Shown piece by piece: positions 37,094 through 49,079 of a stretch of 64,000 nucleotides of DNA. Source of the DNA: Tolypeutes matacus (Eukaryota; Chordata; Mammalia; Cingulata; Chlamyphoridae). The stretch spans positions 2,486,959-2,550,958 of the forward strand of contig JAKSZT010054570.1 in the NCBI GenBank assembly GCA_026826555.1, read 5' to 3'. A program made the position numbers and the translations under genes. The notes under the pieces were generated by a model. That model was not told the DNA's origin. It did no database searches and saw nothing but the letters and a program-made list of their open reading frames with translations. Position 1 is the first letter of the stretch. The number at the start of each line of letters is the position of its first letter.

Positions 37094-37638
37094 GCAGATC
37101 TGATAGGAAACTCAATGCATCCGATTTTGCCCAGCAAACATACACACACTGGAAGATCGGCCCTGAAATTTTGCAGCCTCACTCAACTACTTGGCTGATA
37201 TTCAAGTACAGAGAATGTTGTGAGAGCTCAGGCCATGAACATTTTCGTTAAATATGCAGAGATTTGTAAACAGGGTGCTATGTGCACTACCGCATGTAGT
37301 TAGGAATAAACCTTACTTGTTAGAATAAATGGAAAGAGTTTATTTTGGGAGCTGTAGGATGGATTTAGATTTGTGTGATTCTAACCCCTATTCTCCTCCA
37401 ACTGACTAGCGGATGGAGAAAAAAATGGGAAATTACAACGATTCTGTCCTGCATTGATTAAAAATAAATGAGGTTCTGTGTTGTTATCATAAGGGCAAAT
37501 AAAAATGGCAAAATTACCAGAATACGAAGGCCAAAGTCATAAAAGGAAGTCCATCTCTGTAAGAGTCTAAGGAATTGCTGACCAGTGTTTCCAGAGAGCA
37601 GATATAAAAAAGAAGGTATGTGTGCGTGCGCATGTATG

Positions 37639-37639
37639 T

Positions 37640-37668
<29 letters not shown>
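37639..37668. repeat. (TG)n microsatellite
   Basis: About 15 TG units, a typical Z-DNA-prone sequence. Confidence 0.95.
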
Positions 37669-37670
<2 letters not shown>

Positions 37671-37942
37671 GTTAACCATAATCAGCAGACTGGCTCTTCA
37701 CCTAGAGTTATTTTTTTGTTGTTGTTATCTTTATTATTACCATTATTATTTTTAAGTCACCTAGAGTTTTAAGATGTGACTTCAGCAGGCCTGTTTCTTT
37801 CTCCTGACGGAAGGTGAACACATATTGCGTAAGGCAGCACAGTTTTAACTCAAAGAAGCCAACTTGCCATTGAGGAATGCTTTTCTTCCGAATTGACATA
37901 GACTGTGTTTTTACTTAAAACAACAATGGAAACCCTTTAGAG

Positions 37943-38470
37943 ATTTTTTTTATTTCTAAAATTAATTTATATATTTTCTTATTGCCAAAACAATGCATGG
38001 TCATTTTAGAAAATTTAGAAAATGTGGGCAAGTAAAAGAGAATAAAATGAAAACAACCCATTAACCCTCCCACTTAGAACTAACCCTTGGTTATTTTTCT
38101 CTCTTTCTCTGCATTTAAAAAAAGTGACCATGTAGTCTGTTTTTTTAACTTACTGGTTTCTCTTTCAGTATCATTAAATATTATTCTACAGCATTTTAAA
38201 AACAGTAATGTAGTATTTCTTTGTATATGATATTCAGTTATCATTTCAGGATATTTAAGTGGTTTCCAATATTTTATTTATTATAAACAATGCTGCAAGG
38301 AACATCTACATAAGTAAAGCTTTAGGCATAGCGATACCTATATCTTTGGGACAGATCCTTAAAATGGAATTACTGAACCGAGGGCAATATGCATTTTTAA
38401 GATATGCATTGCCAAACACCAGAGAGATTCTACTAATTCATACTCCCACCAGCGGTCAGAGTACTCCAAA
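37943..38470 (-). repeat. Ancient L1M-type 3' end fragment
   Basis: 'aagtggtttccaatatttta', 'ataaacaatgctgcaaggaa', 'aatggaattactgaaccgag' and 'catactcccaccagcgg' are a well-known order in old L1 3' ends read on this strand. Confidence 0.75.
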
Positions 38471-38705
38471 ATGGAAGTCTTCTGTACGTATTCATGCATG
38501 TCTCCGTGATGTGGAAGTATGGGTGGTACAGTTACACTCCTTTGCCCACAGACTCACTATGGTATTTCTAATTAGTATGTCCATTTCCAGTCCCTTCCAT
38601 CTGTATTTCTCTGCCTTCAATTGCTGAAAAATAATAAGTACAAGTAGCCAAGTGTTGATAGAAGCCTCAGAGTCTGGCAACATCCTACTTTCCTTCCTGT
38701 CCACT

Positions 38706-38729
38706 TAAAAAAAAAAAAAAAAAAAAAAA
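38706..38729. repeat. Poly(A) run
   Basis: About 24 A in a row. Confidence 0.95.
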
Positions 38730-38879
38730 GTTAACTCTGACATTTTTACCAAGTCACAGATTTAAAGCAAACTGGAAATAGAATTCAGGCCTAGTTCTGA
38801 AAAGGAAACATTAACAGTCCATCATGTCTATGGAGACCTGTTGGAAGGTGGTGAAAACAAAACAACTCATAGCTTTTCA

Positions 38880-39480
38880 ATCTAATACACTTTCATTAGA
38901 ATGTGACTATTGATGGACTGCCCCTTTAAGCACAGTTTTCCTTCACTGAGTCTGAATATACCTTTTGGGATTCAAAATAATTTTGCAACAGTGGATACAG
39001 GCCTTCTTTATGTGTTATTGGTCTGGGAACAGCAACAGATTAAAAAAAAATATTACCAGGTCAAATAACAGCTGTTATTATTAAGTTCAGCTTTTATTAT
39101 CAATTTGCCAGTAGAATCCGGCAGTAAAAAAAAAAAAAGTCTGCATCTGAGCTTTTTACTAATCAGTACTCTCATTTTGCTAATATTCTAACGACTGTCA
39201 ATTTACTTCAGTGCTGCCATTTGCAGAATTTTCCAATTAGCAGCAAACCTGTTCCACCTTCTCCTGTAATTACGGGGGACTCAGTTCAGATCAGCTGCGG
39301 CCAGACAGCATATGATGTACTTGCCAAAATCTGTGCAATGTTGTTTTTAACCTTTGCATGTGCTGGCACAGTTTTAACATCTCTGTTTGTAGGCAGGAGG
39401 CTCCCACAGTAGTGGCATGTGTCAAAATATCAAAATTATTTTTAATAAACACACAACAAGGATGAAAACACAAATATGGG
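38880..39480. promoter_or_regulatory. Candidate conserved non-coding element with an E-box palindrome
   Basis: Repeat-free apart from short A runs. It contains a perfect 16-bp palindrome at 39064-39079 centred on CAGCTG, a class of E box bound by bHLH factors. TAAT-containing words (tactaatcag, tgctaatatt, ccaattagc) lie nearby. EBF genes are known bHLH targets in neurons. Function here is inferred. Confidence 0.35.
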
Positions 39481-39714
39481 CATATTTGGTTTTCAGATCA
39501 ATTTAACGTCTGTTTCAGATTCAGTAGCATTCCCCTACCCTGCCCCCTTCTTTTTTAATATCACAAGTCTTTTGAAAAGCAACAATTGAGAGTTACTGGA
39601 GTGTTATCAATTTTGACCTGTTTTCCTTTGCTGGTAAAGCAGCAGTTATTTAAGAATCTTAAAATTTTTAATGCCGCGGGGGGGTGGTGGTGGAAACAAC
39701 ACCTCAGTAATCAC

Positions 39715-39870
39715 GTAGGATAACCCTCTCATCTTTATAAATGGGAAACCTAAGGTCCAGAATGGAGGAAGGACTTACCCAAGGTTCATACAGCTAGTTA
39801 TGTGCAGAGCTTGGACTAGAACCCAAGTCTTCTGCCTCCAATCCCGGGTTCGTTCCACTCCAGCATAGCT
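39715..39870 (+). repeat. MIR fragment
   Basis: 'aaatgggaaacctaaggtcc', 'acttacccaaggttcataca' and 'gcttggactagaacccaag' follow the MIR 3' part. Confidence 0.75.
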
Positions 39871-39889
39871 TTTCCCCCTTCTCTTGATA

Positions 39890-40480
39890 GTGTCTAAATA
39901 TGTCAGAAGACAGAACAGGAAAGCTTCACCCGGATCCGTTGTTTAATAGAATGCCTTGCTATCAAGATCAAAACCAATCAAACTCTTTGAAAGCTGCCTA
40001 AACAGTTGACATTGCAGTAATAACAATAGTGCAGCAATAACTATTATTACTACATGAAAAAAAATATATATTTAATAATAAGCTCATTGATTTTTAACAA
40101 CATCTCTGTGTTGCCTAATTGATGGGAAGTTGTATGTCTGTTTAGCCGATGGGGGTTATGAATTAAATATGGCCGTCTTTCCTTGAGGGATGCATGTCAA
40201 TGCAAGAAAGACGGAGGATCTACACTTCCCCCAAGCAAAACAGTCCCCTTGTAACAGAAGCAGGGAAGACTGAAACGCGAACAAAAATAAAAACCATCCA
40301 TCACTGTTTATTAAGTGCTGCTACTTGAAGGTAAAAGGGATATTGAACTGTTTTTAAATTGGAAGGAATGTAACTGGACAAAATATTGATGGTAATATTA
40401 GCTGGGTGACAAATTTTATTCTTTTGTCCACATTCATCAAAGGAGCAATTTGGAGTGAATTATTCTGTCTATGCCCGTAA
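39890..40480. promoter_or_regulatory. Candidate conserved non-coding element
   Basis: No transposon recognised. Words of interest are ATCAAAGG (TCF/LEF-like) at 40436-40443 and several TAAT cores. The A/T-rich, repeat-free texture with few CpGs resembles deeply conserved non-coding DNA, but this is an impression and not a measurement. Confidence 0.28.
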
Positions 40481-40489
40481 GCCAATTTT

Positions 40490-41440
40490 TCTTCCCTTTT
40501 TATTTTTTAAGCACACATGTTTATTAAGGCACATGGTGTGGGAGGGATGATACCTTATGGTTCAGGCTGTCCAAGTCTTGCCGTATGAGTCAAAGGTCCC
40601 ACAGTTGCTTTAGATCAGGCGATGCACTGGTCGCCAAGGTGCTTATACACAATTTAATATGGGCTTAAAAATTGAGGCAGACTGAGTCTGTTCCCACAAT
40701 TTAAAAGAAAAGGGGTGGGTCAGATATGATTTCATTTTTAGCTGTGGTTTTCAAGTGGAAGTTCTGAAGCATTTATTTATTTTTCCAAATTTACAGTGTG
40801 CCCTTCAGTCCAGTGTTCACTGGCTGCTGTTCAATGAAAACATCCAAGTTTCTATGGCAAAATGGGCTGAGGCAGGGAAATGAAAATTGAAAATGTCGGC
40901 TGACAATAGGGAGAATTTAAATAAAAATTTAGTTTGAAGTTTCATTCTCTTAAATGCTACTCAGCAGCAGGTCAGCTTGTTCACGTGAGGTCACAGAGCT
41001 CTGAAATGTTTCATGAAAACCCTATCAGGGCCTCCAGTGTGCTCAGCAATATTTGGACTGTTAGATTTAAGACCCAATCAAATTCCCAATGTTTTTAGAA
41101 ATACCTACTGTGTGCCCAGAGATGGTCCAGGGCTTGGCATCCCTGACTCCTTCACTTTGATTTTTGGGATCTAGATTCTTCCAACTTCAGATGTGCATTT
41201 AGCCAAAATCATGGTCTCATTTATTCTGACAGATTTCATCATCCCAACCAAAGCCCCAATTCATTGAGGAAGAGAAAGAGGATTGTTTGCAAACAAATAT
41301 ATATACTTAAAAATCCCTTGGACTTGGCTATTAAAAAACCAAGTGGATTATTTGGATGTCACTTGACTTATAGAGCCATCCCCTTTCTCAATTAAATGAG
41401 CAAACTTTAAGGAAGCTGGCCAGAGTTATTCAATCAATCA
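40490..41440. other. Unique intronic sequence, nothing recognised
   Basis: No gene or clear repeat. Confidence 0.4.
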
Positions 41441-41499
41441 AAGCAATCAATCAATCAACAAGTTTGTAATGAGTACTCGCTAGGCACTGAGGGATGATA

Positions 41500-41690
41500 A
41501 CATTTATATAGCATTTCTGGCTCCCAGCATACTGCGCTTATACTGTCTTATTTCGTTCTTATAATAACCAAGGAGGCATAGATTATTCTGTGAGGCTCAG
41601 AGTGGTTCAGTGACCTCGCTAAAGTCACACAGCTATGAAGCAATGCTCTCGTCAAGGTCCACCTGAGCTCCTTTTCCTACACTACATGAA
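41500..41690 (+). repeat. MIR fragment
   Basis: 'aacatttatatagcatttct', 'gaggctcagagtggttcagt' and 'ctaaagtcacacagctatga' follow MIR. Confidence 0.75.
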
Positions 41691-41699
41691 ACAATGTAA

Positions 41700-42590
41700 G
41701 TCAGTGTAAGGATAAGTACCAAATGAGTAGTACAGTCAAGAAGTATAAAACATGATCCTGGCTGAGCCTTGAAAATGTAATCTGAATAAAATCAAAGGCC
41801 CACGTGTCCACGTCTCAGCATGGTGCCACACTCAAACATTCCAGTAGCCAAAAGTAATAGAAAGTAATCCTCATTTTTTTCTCTGCATCTTTCAGAGACC
41901 ATTAAAGGGAATACAAAGTGTACAGTTTTACCTCATTATTTTATTCTCCATCCCTCTCTCATCCCAGCTACCATGAAGTCTATATCCCCATCCCTCACTT
42001 TCATTTCATCTCTAATTTCCCCCTCTTACTTCTTTCCCTGCTTTTATTTTTTTTCCTCTCATGAGCAAATCTTAGCCCTTTCTTACACAATACTCCCATA
42101 ATTATCCAGCTTCCCACTGGTTGTCTTGATTGAAGAAGGCCTGGGAGCTTCATGGTGGGAGAGAGACAGAAGCTGTGAAGACTCACCTAGGACAAAAATT
42201 GTCTTCCCCATGGGTGTATGTCAATTGTGGACTGAAGTATGAAGACTTGTGAAGGGGATGACATTTGTCTGTCCTGAAAGATGGGCAGAATTTACTAGAT
42301 TAGAAAAGCCAAAAGGAGAGACATGCCAGATAGAAAAGAATGGTGAAACAAAGCCAATACATACTAAAATAGGGAAGTTCCCTGCCTTAAAAACAGAATA
42401 AACACACAATTAAAAACCTTACTGAGTGCCTTTGCAATAAGTATTATACTAGATGCTTTAAATCACCACAGACCCTGATCAAACACCCTAGCAGAAACAA
42501 ATGCATTGAGTGCTATTCTTTGGGGTAACATTTCTGAAATTTCTAATCTTCCAGATTACTCTTCCGTAACAGGAAGTGGACTAGTGCAGT
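41700..42590. other. Unique intronic sequence, nothing recognised
   Basis: No gene or clear repeat. Confidence 0.4.
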
Positions 42591-42593
42591 GGG

Positions 42594-42830
42594 TCAACCA
42601 GCAGGCTCTGGAACCAGAATGCCATATCTCATCATATCCCATCTGTGTCACCTGAAAGCTGTGTGACCTTGGGCAAGTGCCTTAACCTCTTTGTGCCCCA
42701 GTTTCCCCATCTCTGTAAAATGAGGATAATAATGCTGTATCTCTGACGGGATTTTCTGAGTATATAAATGAATTATTACATATAGATCATCACTGGTTAG
42801 CACTCAGTAAGCATTAAATTAGTTGCATTA
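42594..42830 (-). repeat. MIR, well preserved
   Basis: 'gaaagctgtgtgaccttggg', 'caagtgccttaacctctttg' and 'ccccatctctgtaaaatgag' are near-consensus MIR in reverse orientation, followed by 'ggttagcactcagtaagc'. Confidence 0.9.
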
Positions 42831-42879
42831 TTTTCAATTGAACTCTCTCTGAGCAGTTCTCTTTGAACTTGAAATAATA

Positions 42880-43010
42880 ATATAATACTAACAACTGCCA
42901 TTTATTGAGTGTTGATACGGAGGCCCATCACTAAGTAAGCACTTAATATGCAAGATTTTTAAAAATCCTTGTAAGCACTCTGCATAGTATGGGCCTCTTG
43001 TGCAGTAGGT
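42880..43010 (+). repeat. MIR-like fragment
   Basis: 'aactgccatttattgagtgt' and 'taagcacttaatatgcaaga' resemble the MIR 5' half. Confidence 0.6.
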
Positions 43011-43019
43011 TCATCTCGG

Positions 43020-44760
43020 AAAGTAGGGCATATTTCCTAGTCGTCTGCAGGCCAAGTCTAGTCCACCTCCTGGTGGAAAAGAGAAACCCTTTATTACATT
43101 TCCACCCTCCATCTCCACAGTAGAATGTGTCGGATGAGATTAAATGAAACGTCTGCGTGGTCTACTGTTTTTCACAGTTAACTGAACACAGATAAAGGTT
43201 TAAATTCATAGAGTACGTGTTTATAGAGGGTCTTTTCTTCCTGCAGCATGTGGAAATTCATTGTGTACATCTCAGGTGCCGAATGGCCCTAAGAAAGCAG
43301 GTAAATGTTTCCAAAATCCGTGCTAGCTGTACAATTTTTTCCTTGAACTGAATTCAGTCTAAAGAGAAACCTTTATCCCACCAGATTCTAACCCATATCT
43401 TTTCCTCTTTAGTTAGGGGAAACCCATTTCTTAGAGTTTCCAAAAGTTTGGCTACAGTTGTGTGGAGGAAATGAGGTAGAGGACATAAGCCTTCATATGG
43501 TGGACCTGGTTCCTTATATTTCTATTTTCATAAAATGGAATGAATACATTCTGGGCTTATCCTGAGGCAATGTAGCCAGGTTTTATTCTTGACAAGGTTT
43601 TCTTATCAGTTATGTAATCCCTCTGGAGAAATAGGGGATTTCTCAGAGAAGAAAAAAACAAACAAAAAAAAACGTTGATATACTTTAATTATAGTTAGAC
43701 CATAATAATAACAATATCATGTAGATTCACTCTGTCTAGGAATTAAGTTCCAGTTGAGTACTTTTCAGTCTAATATGTAAAAATAAGAGTTGTAAGGTCA
43801 CAGTAGCACTAATCCCAGTGATAGTCCACCTTCCCCTTCCTGCTCCCTTTATCCAGCTCTTCCCATCACTCAGAAGGAAGGTCAACCCAGGGGCTCTCCA
43901 CCTAGGCAGAAATGTGCCCATTATTTAGTACTGTCAGTGTTTTTTGAGTCTTCAAGTTTCTATAATGATAGAAATTCTCCCTAGAGAGGACATTTCCAGT
44001 TGGTCCTGAAACTCTAATTTCCTGGCTCCTGAGACTTCCATGTCCTCTTGCTGGCCTGAAATGATCTCATGGAATTCCTTCTTCATCTCAGGGAGTTAAT
44101 CTGATCTGCCAGAGATCCTATGCTCAAACCCTCAGGTGTTGTTTGGTGAACTTAGGTTGCTTCAAAGGAGATGAAGCTTTCTAATGTTCTTCCCAAGTCT
44201 TGTTAAGAAATATTAAATCAAAATTAAATGGTGAAAACTTCTCTTAAGTATTCTGGAAAGGTGGTGGGAACTCATATCTCTGTGAGTTGAAGATCAGTCT
44301 CTATTAATAGACTCTCACAAAGAGGAACATATTTTGTTCCCTGTCTCTCACCTTCTGTGATTCAGAGTGCTCCATACTGAGGTTTCTCACTTAGTGAGAG
44401 AATCTGCATTGTTCCCAACTCTCCATGATGCTCATTTATTCCTCCCATTACCAGGAAAATCAGGATTCTTAAATGATGGAATGGTACAGCGGCTCTGTGG
44501 GTAGGGCTGGGGAGGAGGATGGTACTCCTTAGAAACATCAAGTCCCACTTTCTCCTTCTCTAGGTGAGGATACCAAAGGTCAGCGAGGTCTGTTAGGCAC
44601 CAGAGGGGCATATAAAGTAGTGTTAATATTTGACTCCTGGCTTAAGGAGCCTGCAATGTCATGGTCTAAAATAAGAGGAGGAAATGAACAATTTGGCTCC
44701 ATGGAATGTGACTGTCAAATCTGAGGGGGCACAAGCCAGTCCTGCTTGTTCACAGTGTTT
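43020..44760. other. Unique intronic sequence, nothing recognised
   Basis: No gene or clear repeat; an A-rich interrupted run lies at 43652-43672. Confidence 0.4.
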
Positions 44761-44764
44761 CCTC

Positions 44765-44985
44765 CAGTGCCCTCGCTCTGTGCCAGGTACTGTTGTCAAT
44801 GCCGTCTATTTATTAACTTGTGGAATGCTCACAACAGCCATTTTTGCTAGGTCATAGTATTATCCACATTTTACGGATGAGAAAAAGGAAGCAGATAAAG
44901 AACATTGCCTAAACTCACCTGGCTAGTAAGTGGCAGAGCTGATATTTGAACCTATGGTGTCTTACCACAAAGGGCACACATACTC
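44765..44985 (+). repeat. MIR relic
   Basis: 'gctctgtgccaggtactgtt', 'attatccacattttacggat' and 'ctagtaagtggcagagctga' in MIR order. Confidence 0.85.
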
Positions 44986-45109
44986 TCATTCTCCACCACA
45001 TGCTGAATCTCAGTATGCATGAATGAATGACTTCTATAAGGGGTGCCATCTCAAAACTACAGCAAAAGAGATGCCATAAGACAATAAATTGTCTTCTTTG
45101 TTCCTGGCC

Positions 45110-45290
45110 CTTGCTACTCTGACATTATTTGTTTATTCAATGCCAGTTTGCCCCATTAGGATGAAAGCTTCATGAGAGTAGTGGTCTTTTCATCCATTTT
45201 TAAAAAATCACTATAACGCTAGATTTTAGGACAGTGACTGGCACACTGAAAAGAGTCAATAAATATCTGTTGTTAAATGAATGAATTCTA
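45110..45290 (+). repeat. L2 LINE 3' terminus
   Basis: 'tgaaagcttcatgagagtag', 'ggacagtgactggcacactg' and 'gtcaataaatatctgttg' are the L2 3' end. Confidence 0.85.
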
Positions 45291-45319
45291 TGGATTTGTA
45301 AAAGGGTGATCTCAATATT

Positions 45320-45420
45320 GGCACGTTATCAAGGAAGACTTCATGGAAGAGGTATGGATTGAGCTGAGCCTCAAGTCCTCCATGCGAGGAATTAATGAGT
45401 GTCATGGAGAGTGGGGCCAA
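45320..45420 (-). repeat. L2 LINE fragment, minus strand
   Basis: 'atcaaggaagacttcatgga' and 'ttgagctgagcctcaagtcc' follow the reverse complement of L2. With the plus-strand piece at 45110 this gives two opposed L2 pieces. Confidence 0.65.
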
Positions 45421-45429
45421 AGCAGATTT

Positions 45430-46290
45430 CTCACTAACTGAAAACCCTCCATATGGAAAACTCTGGGCCACAGAAGGTGATAGATAGAGAAAAAAACATA
45501 CGTTCCTCTTTGTGAAAGTCCAGGAATAAAGAGGGATGTTTGACTCACAGAGGCACAAGTTGTCTTCCATCTTTCCAAGGAATTTCCTGACTGACTTTAC
45601 CACCATGCAACCCAAGCGATAATCTATCTCTTTGCAAGATTTGTGAAAAACATTGTAAAGACAGGAGTTGAAACAAGGGTGGGGGTGGGAGGAGAGACTT
45701 CATAGGCCATGATGTTTCCTAAATAGCTCCCTAAAACCCTAAAGATGCAGTGGCATTTATGGTGGGAGACACCAGCTTGACTTTGATGGATTCCCAGAGA
45801 ATACACAGATAAACGCTTTGCTTCTCATTTGGGCCACCACTTGGAGGGGATGAAGAGGACGCCTCACACATTGCATTATGAGCCGTCGGCGTGTGGGGAC
45901 ACGGAGCCTTCACCTGGTGGACCTGCTTCACACTCTAAGGCCTGCAAGCTCTCTTAACACCTCAGAGCTTCTCGTATAGTTTGAGTCAAGATTCCTTAGA
46001 ATACCTGTTGGGGTTGAGGGATAGTTTGCAATCATGTAGATTGGGAAAGTAGGAGAACCGTTGTAATTAAGCATCTCACATGCGCACACACACAAACACA
46101 CACAGGTAGCAAAGGAGAGTAGAGGCTGAAAGCCATAGACGGGGGTAGGGATCTATCAGTTGGCTGATAATTGCAGATATCAGTTGCACTTCAGAAACAT
46201 GTATAGCCAGTCTGAATTTCAAAATCAAGGTATAGGAATAGTCACACCTGTCCTTTGAAATGCATTCTCCATATGTGCTATAAGGGCTTT
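45430..46290. other. Unique intronic sequence, nothing certain
   Basis: A short CA-rich run at 46083-46105 is the only clear element. Confidence 0.4.

Positions 46291-46292
<2 letters not shown>

Positions 46293-46325
<33 letters not shown>
46293..46325. repeat. Poly(A) run
   Basis: About 33 A without a recognised element upstream. Confidence 0.95.
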
Positions 46326-46327
<2 letters not shown>

Positions 46328-46537
46328 CTTTCTATCATAGAAATGAAAAGCTGAGCATTTTCTCCCTTTTCCCATATGAGCTATGAAGGGATTTGGAGCC
46401 CTGCAGCCCGTCGTGACTCAGAAGCAGCTGCTCCGACCAGAGGCTTGCACAGACCTCCAAAGGAGACTGCCCAGAGACTCAGCAGCCCTGTGATTAGGCC
46501 CTAAAGAGCTATTCTCTGTTTCTGGCAGCTCACGCAC

Positions 46538-46560
46538 GTGCACACACACACACACACACA
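46538..46560. repeat. (CA)n microsatellite
   Basis: About 11 CA units preceded by CACGCACGTG. Confidence 0.93.
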
Positions 46561-46599
46561 TTTCAAAAAGCCGCTGGTGGACTATATTCACAAGGACTG

Positions 46600-47380
46600 A
46601 CTGAGATGATGTAATGGTACGTTGGGGGGTAAATTAGAGAAACAGAAGCCCAACAAATGATAAAGCCCACAGGGCCCCTTTCTACAAGGTTCCAAGTGCC
46701 CTGCCAATACTTTCTTGCAAGACTTGCTGTAAAGTGCCCAAAGTTCATGGTGGAACCCAGCATCCCTGACAAGTCACCGGTTTCCACCCTTGTGAGCCAT
46801 TCTGATGACTTTTCTTGGCTCATTTTCACCACTAGTTTTTTTTTTTGTTTGTTTTTTTTTTAAAGACCATTCTCTTTTAGTTACTAGAGGCTAAAAGAAA
46901 TTCTGAAATTCATGGGGCTGTTTAGGAATAAAGTTTATCATTCATATAACTTTTCGAAATTAAAAGAGGAGAAGGTATGCCAGAATTTCCAAATAAGGGC
47001 CCCCTCTAGCCTAAGGGAAACATTCTAAGAGGCTGAGGGTGAAAACAGGACCCCAGTCAGTCCTATGCTGGCAACAATAGGAAAATTCCCAGTTTTCCAA
47101 GGTTCCTGAGGAGCTATGAAAACTGGGTTTGGTTTTTGAAAGCATTGTGAAGATTGTCCCCCCAAGTCCAAAACAGGTGTTTCCAAAGCACCCTAAAAAC
47201 AGGTCTGGAAGACACCTTGGCCCTGTATCCAAGAGCAGGTTCCTCATTTTCTCACGTGTTTCCTAGCATACACTGTGCTTTAAAGGTCACCTTGCTGATC
47301 CCATACACAACAAGTATGTTAAAGACATACAAGAGTTGTATTTAGAATGGCTTGTGCCAAACCATATATCGCAAGGGTCA
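46600..47380. other. Unique intronic sequence, nothing recognised
   Basis: A T-rich run lies at 46837-46861. No gene or clear repeat. Confidence 0.4.
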
Positions 47381-47389
47381 AAAATTCAG

Positions 47390-47760
47390 CTTTACACATC
47401 TGATTATCGAAACCACAGAACTTTGGGATTAGTCATGCTAATGAAAGCCATTTGGCCCTGTTTTCTCTGAACAAAGCTATCTGTATTGGTTCATTTAATC
47501 TAGCATATATCTGGCAATTATTGATATTAAATTGATTTAGTGTTTCAAAAGAGGTTTCAAATACCAAGCATAAAACACCCAGTTTGTTTTACAGTTGAAT
47601 ACAGAACATGAATTCCTTCCTGACATAATCAGCTTTTAGTTTAACCCCTAAAGTGTAGCATTGATCCCTTCTTAACTTTGGCACTTAATTACTATCAATC
47701 GTGCCCTCCTTCTGTGTAATTTATTCTCTCTGGAAATAAATGGAACCCTCTGGGTGGAGT
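47390..47760. promoter_or_regulatory. Candidate conserved non-coding element
   Basis: Repeat-free AT-rich block with ATGCTAAT (POU-like) at 47435-47442, 'caattattgatattaaattg' at 47515-47534, and 'acttaattactatcaatcg' near 47683-47701. These are homeodomain-type words. Function is inferred. Confidence 0.33.
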
Positions 47761-47769
47761 GTCACCTGT

Positions 47770-49060
47770 GTGAGCTCAGGAGGGTATCATTTTTACTGAG
47801 TAGAAAGACAATTTACTCTATGTGCATTGGTTATTTACCAGAGGGCTGATTTTTACGGTAGGAATATTAACAATATCTGCTCTTTCAGAAGAAAGTTCTA
47901 AAAGGTGTTTCAAGTTGTTTCCCAAAGCACCTAAGTAATTCTCCCAGCGACTCTCAGAGGAATTACCCAATTTTACAGGGAAGATATGTGAAGGAAAGTG
48001 TATGAGGGGCAAGAGCAGGCACGTGAAACACAGAGAGGTGAAAATATTGTTAATAATATAGGGAATGATTGAACATAATCTCCTTACTCTTAAGTGTATC
48101 CTCTCGGTCACACCGCCTCCTACATTACATTACTGGTTATAACATAAGCATGGGAGATTAATTTTATAGATCACATGAAAAGTGGATGACATTTATCTTC
48201 ACTTTTCAATGAGTCATCTCATTAGGAGAAGGGTAAACATCCAGCTTAGGTTAAAATCGTTGAGCTAAAAGACAAGTTAGTCCACTAACTGCTTTATCAC
48301 TTGGTAAAAAAAATTGTAATATAAAAATCAGAAAATCTGCCTAGCTTTGTTCACCGAAAAGTCTTTGTCAGTACCATTTCGGCCAGTCACTATATGGAAT
48401 ATATTCCTCACAAGACGATAAACTTGAAGATATGTACAAGCTATAAAGACTGTGAACCAAACTTCACTGGGTCAGTGAGTTGAATTATATTAAACTTGGA
48501 CTGCAAAAGAAACCCTCCCTCCAAAAGATCTTGGCTAACAAAGCACAGAGATGGGGATACTTTTTGAATGAAGTTTAGAACATGTCTTATAAAAAAAAAA
48601 CCTTATAAAAAAAACGGGCAGGTTATTGGGAATGGTAAAATCTCCTTTTATTTACACAAAGAACTTTAGACATGGAATAGATGCCTAGCTGTTTGTTCAG
48701 CATGGCTTTCATGTAATCTCCTCAGCAAGCTGAGAAATAGTGAAAACAAAATGGGCCCTGGTGTTTTAGGCTCTGCCATATTTCAAGGGAGGACTCTACC
48801 AGGAGAAATGGGATTGTAGCTTCCGTTCAGGTCAAATGAGCAGCCAATACATTCTGACTCACGTGTGCGACAAGATGACTTCCTTGTTGTGGTGCTGGGC
48901 CATTGCCATTTCTGGCTCCTTTCTGGAAGTGTGATCCTGCTGATGGGTTTGCCGGGAAGAGCCTGGCATCAAATCCCTGGTGTCCGAGTTAGCAGAGAGC
49001 TCTTGCATGGACAGAGCAGCCTTTTCTCCCAGCCATGGCCTTGCCAACTTTTCTGTGCCT
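47770..49060. other. Unique intronic sequence, nothing certain
   Basis: 'gaggaattacccaattttac' near 47957-47976 may be a MIR/L2 scrap. Overlapping frames of 70-109 residues at 48859-49231 have no recognisable domain. Confidence 0.4.
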
Positions 49061-49062
49061 CT

Positions 49063-49072
49063 TCCCAAGGGA
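49063..49072. promoter_or_regulatory. Perfect EBF consensus site TCCCAAGGGA
   Basis: TCCCAAGGGA fits TCCCNNGGGA exactly and lies in repeat-free sequence. An autoregulatory role is possible; occupancy is not shown. Confidence 0.4.
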
Positions 49073-49079
49073 GCAGTGT

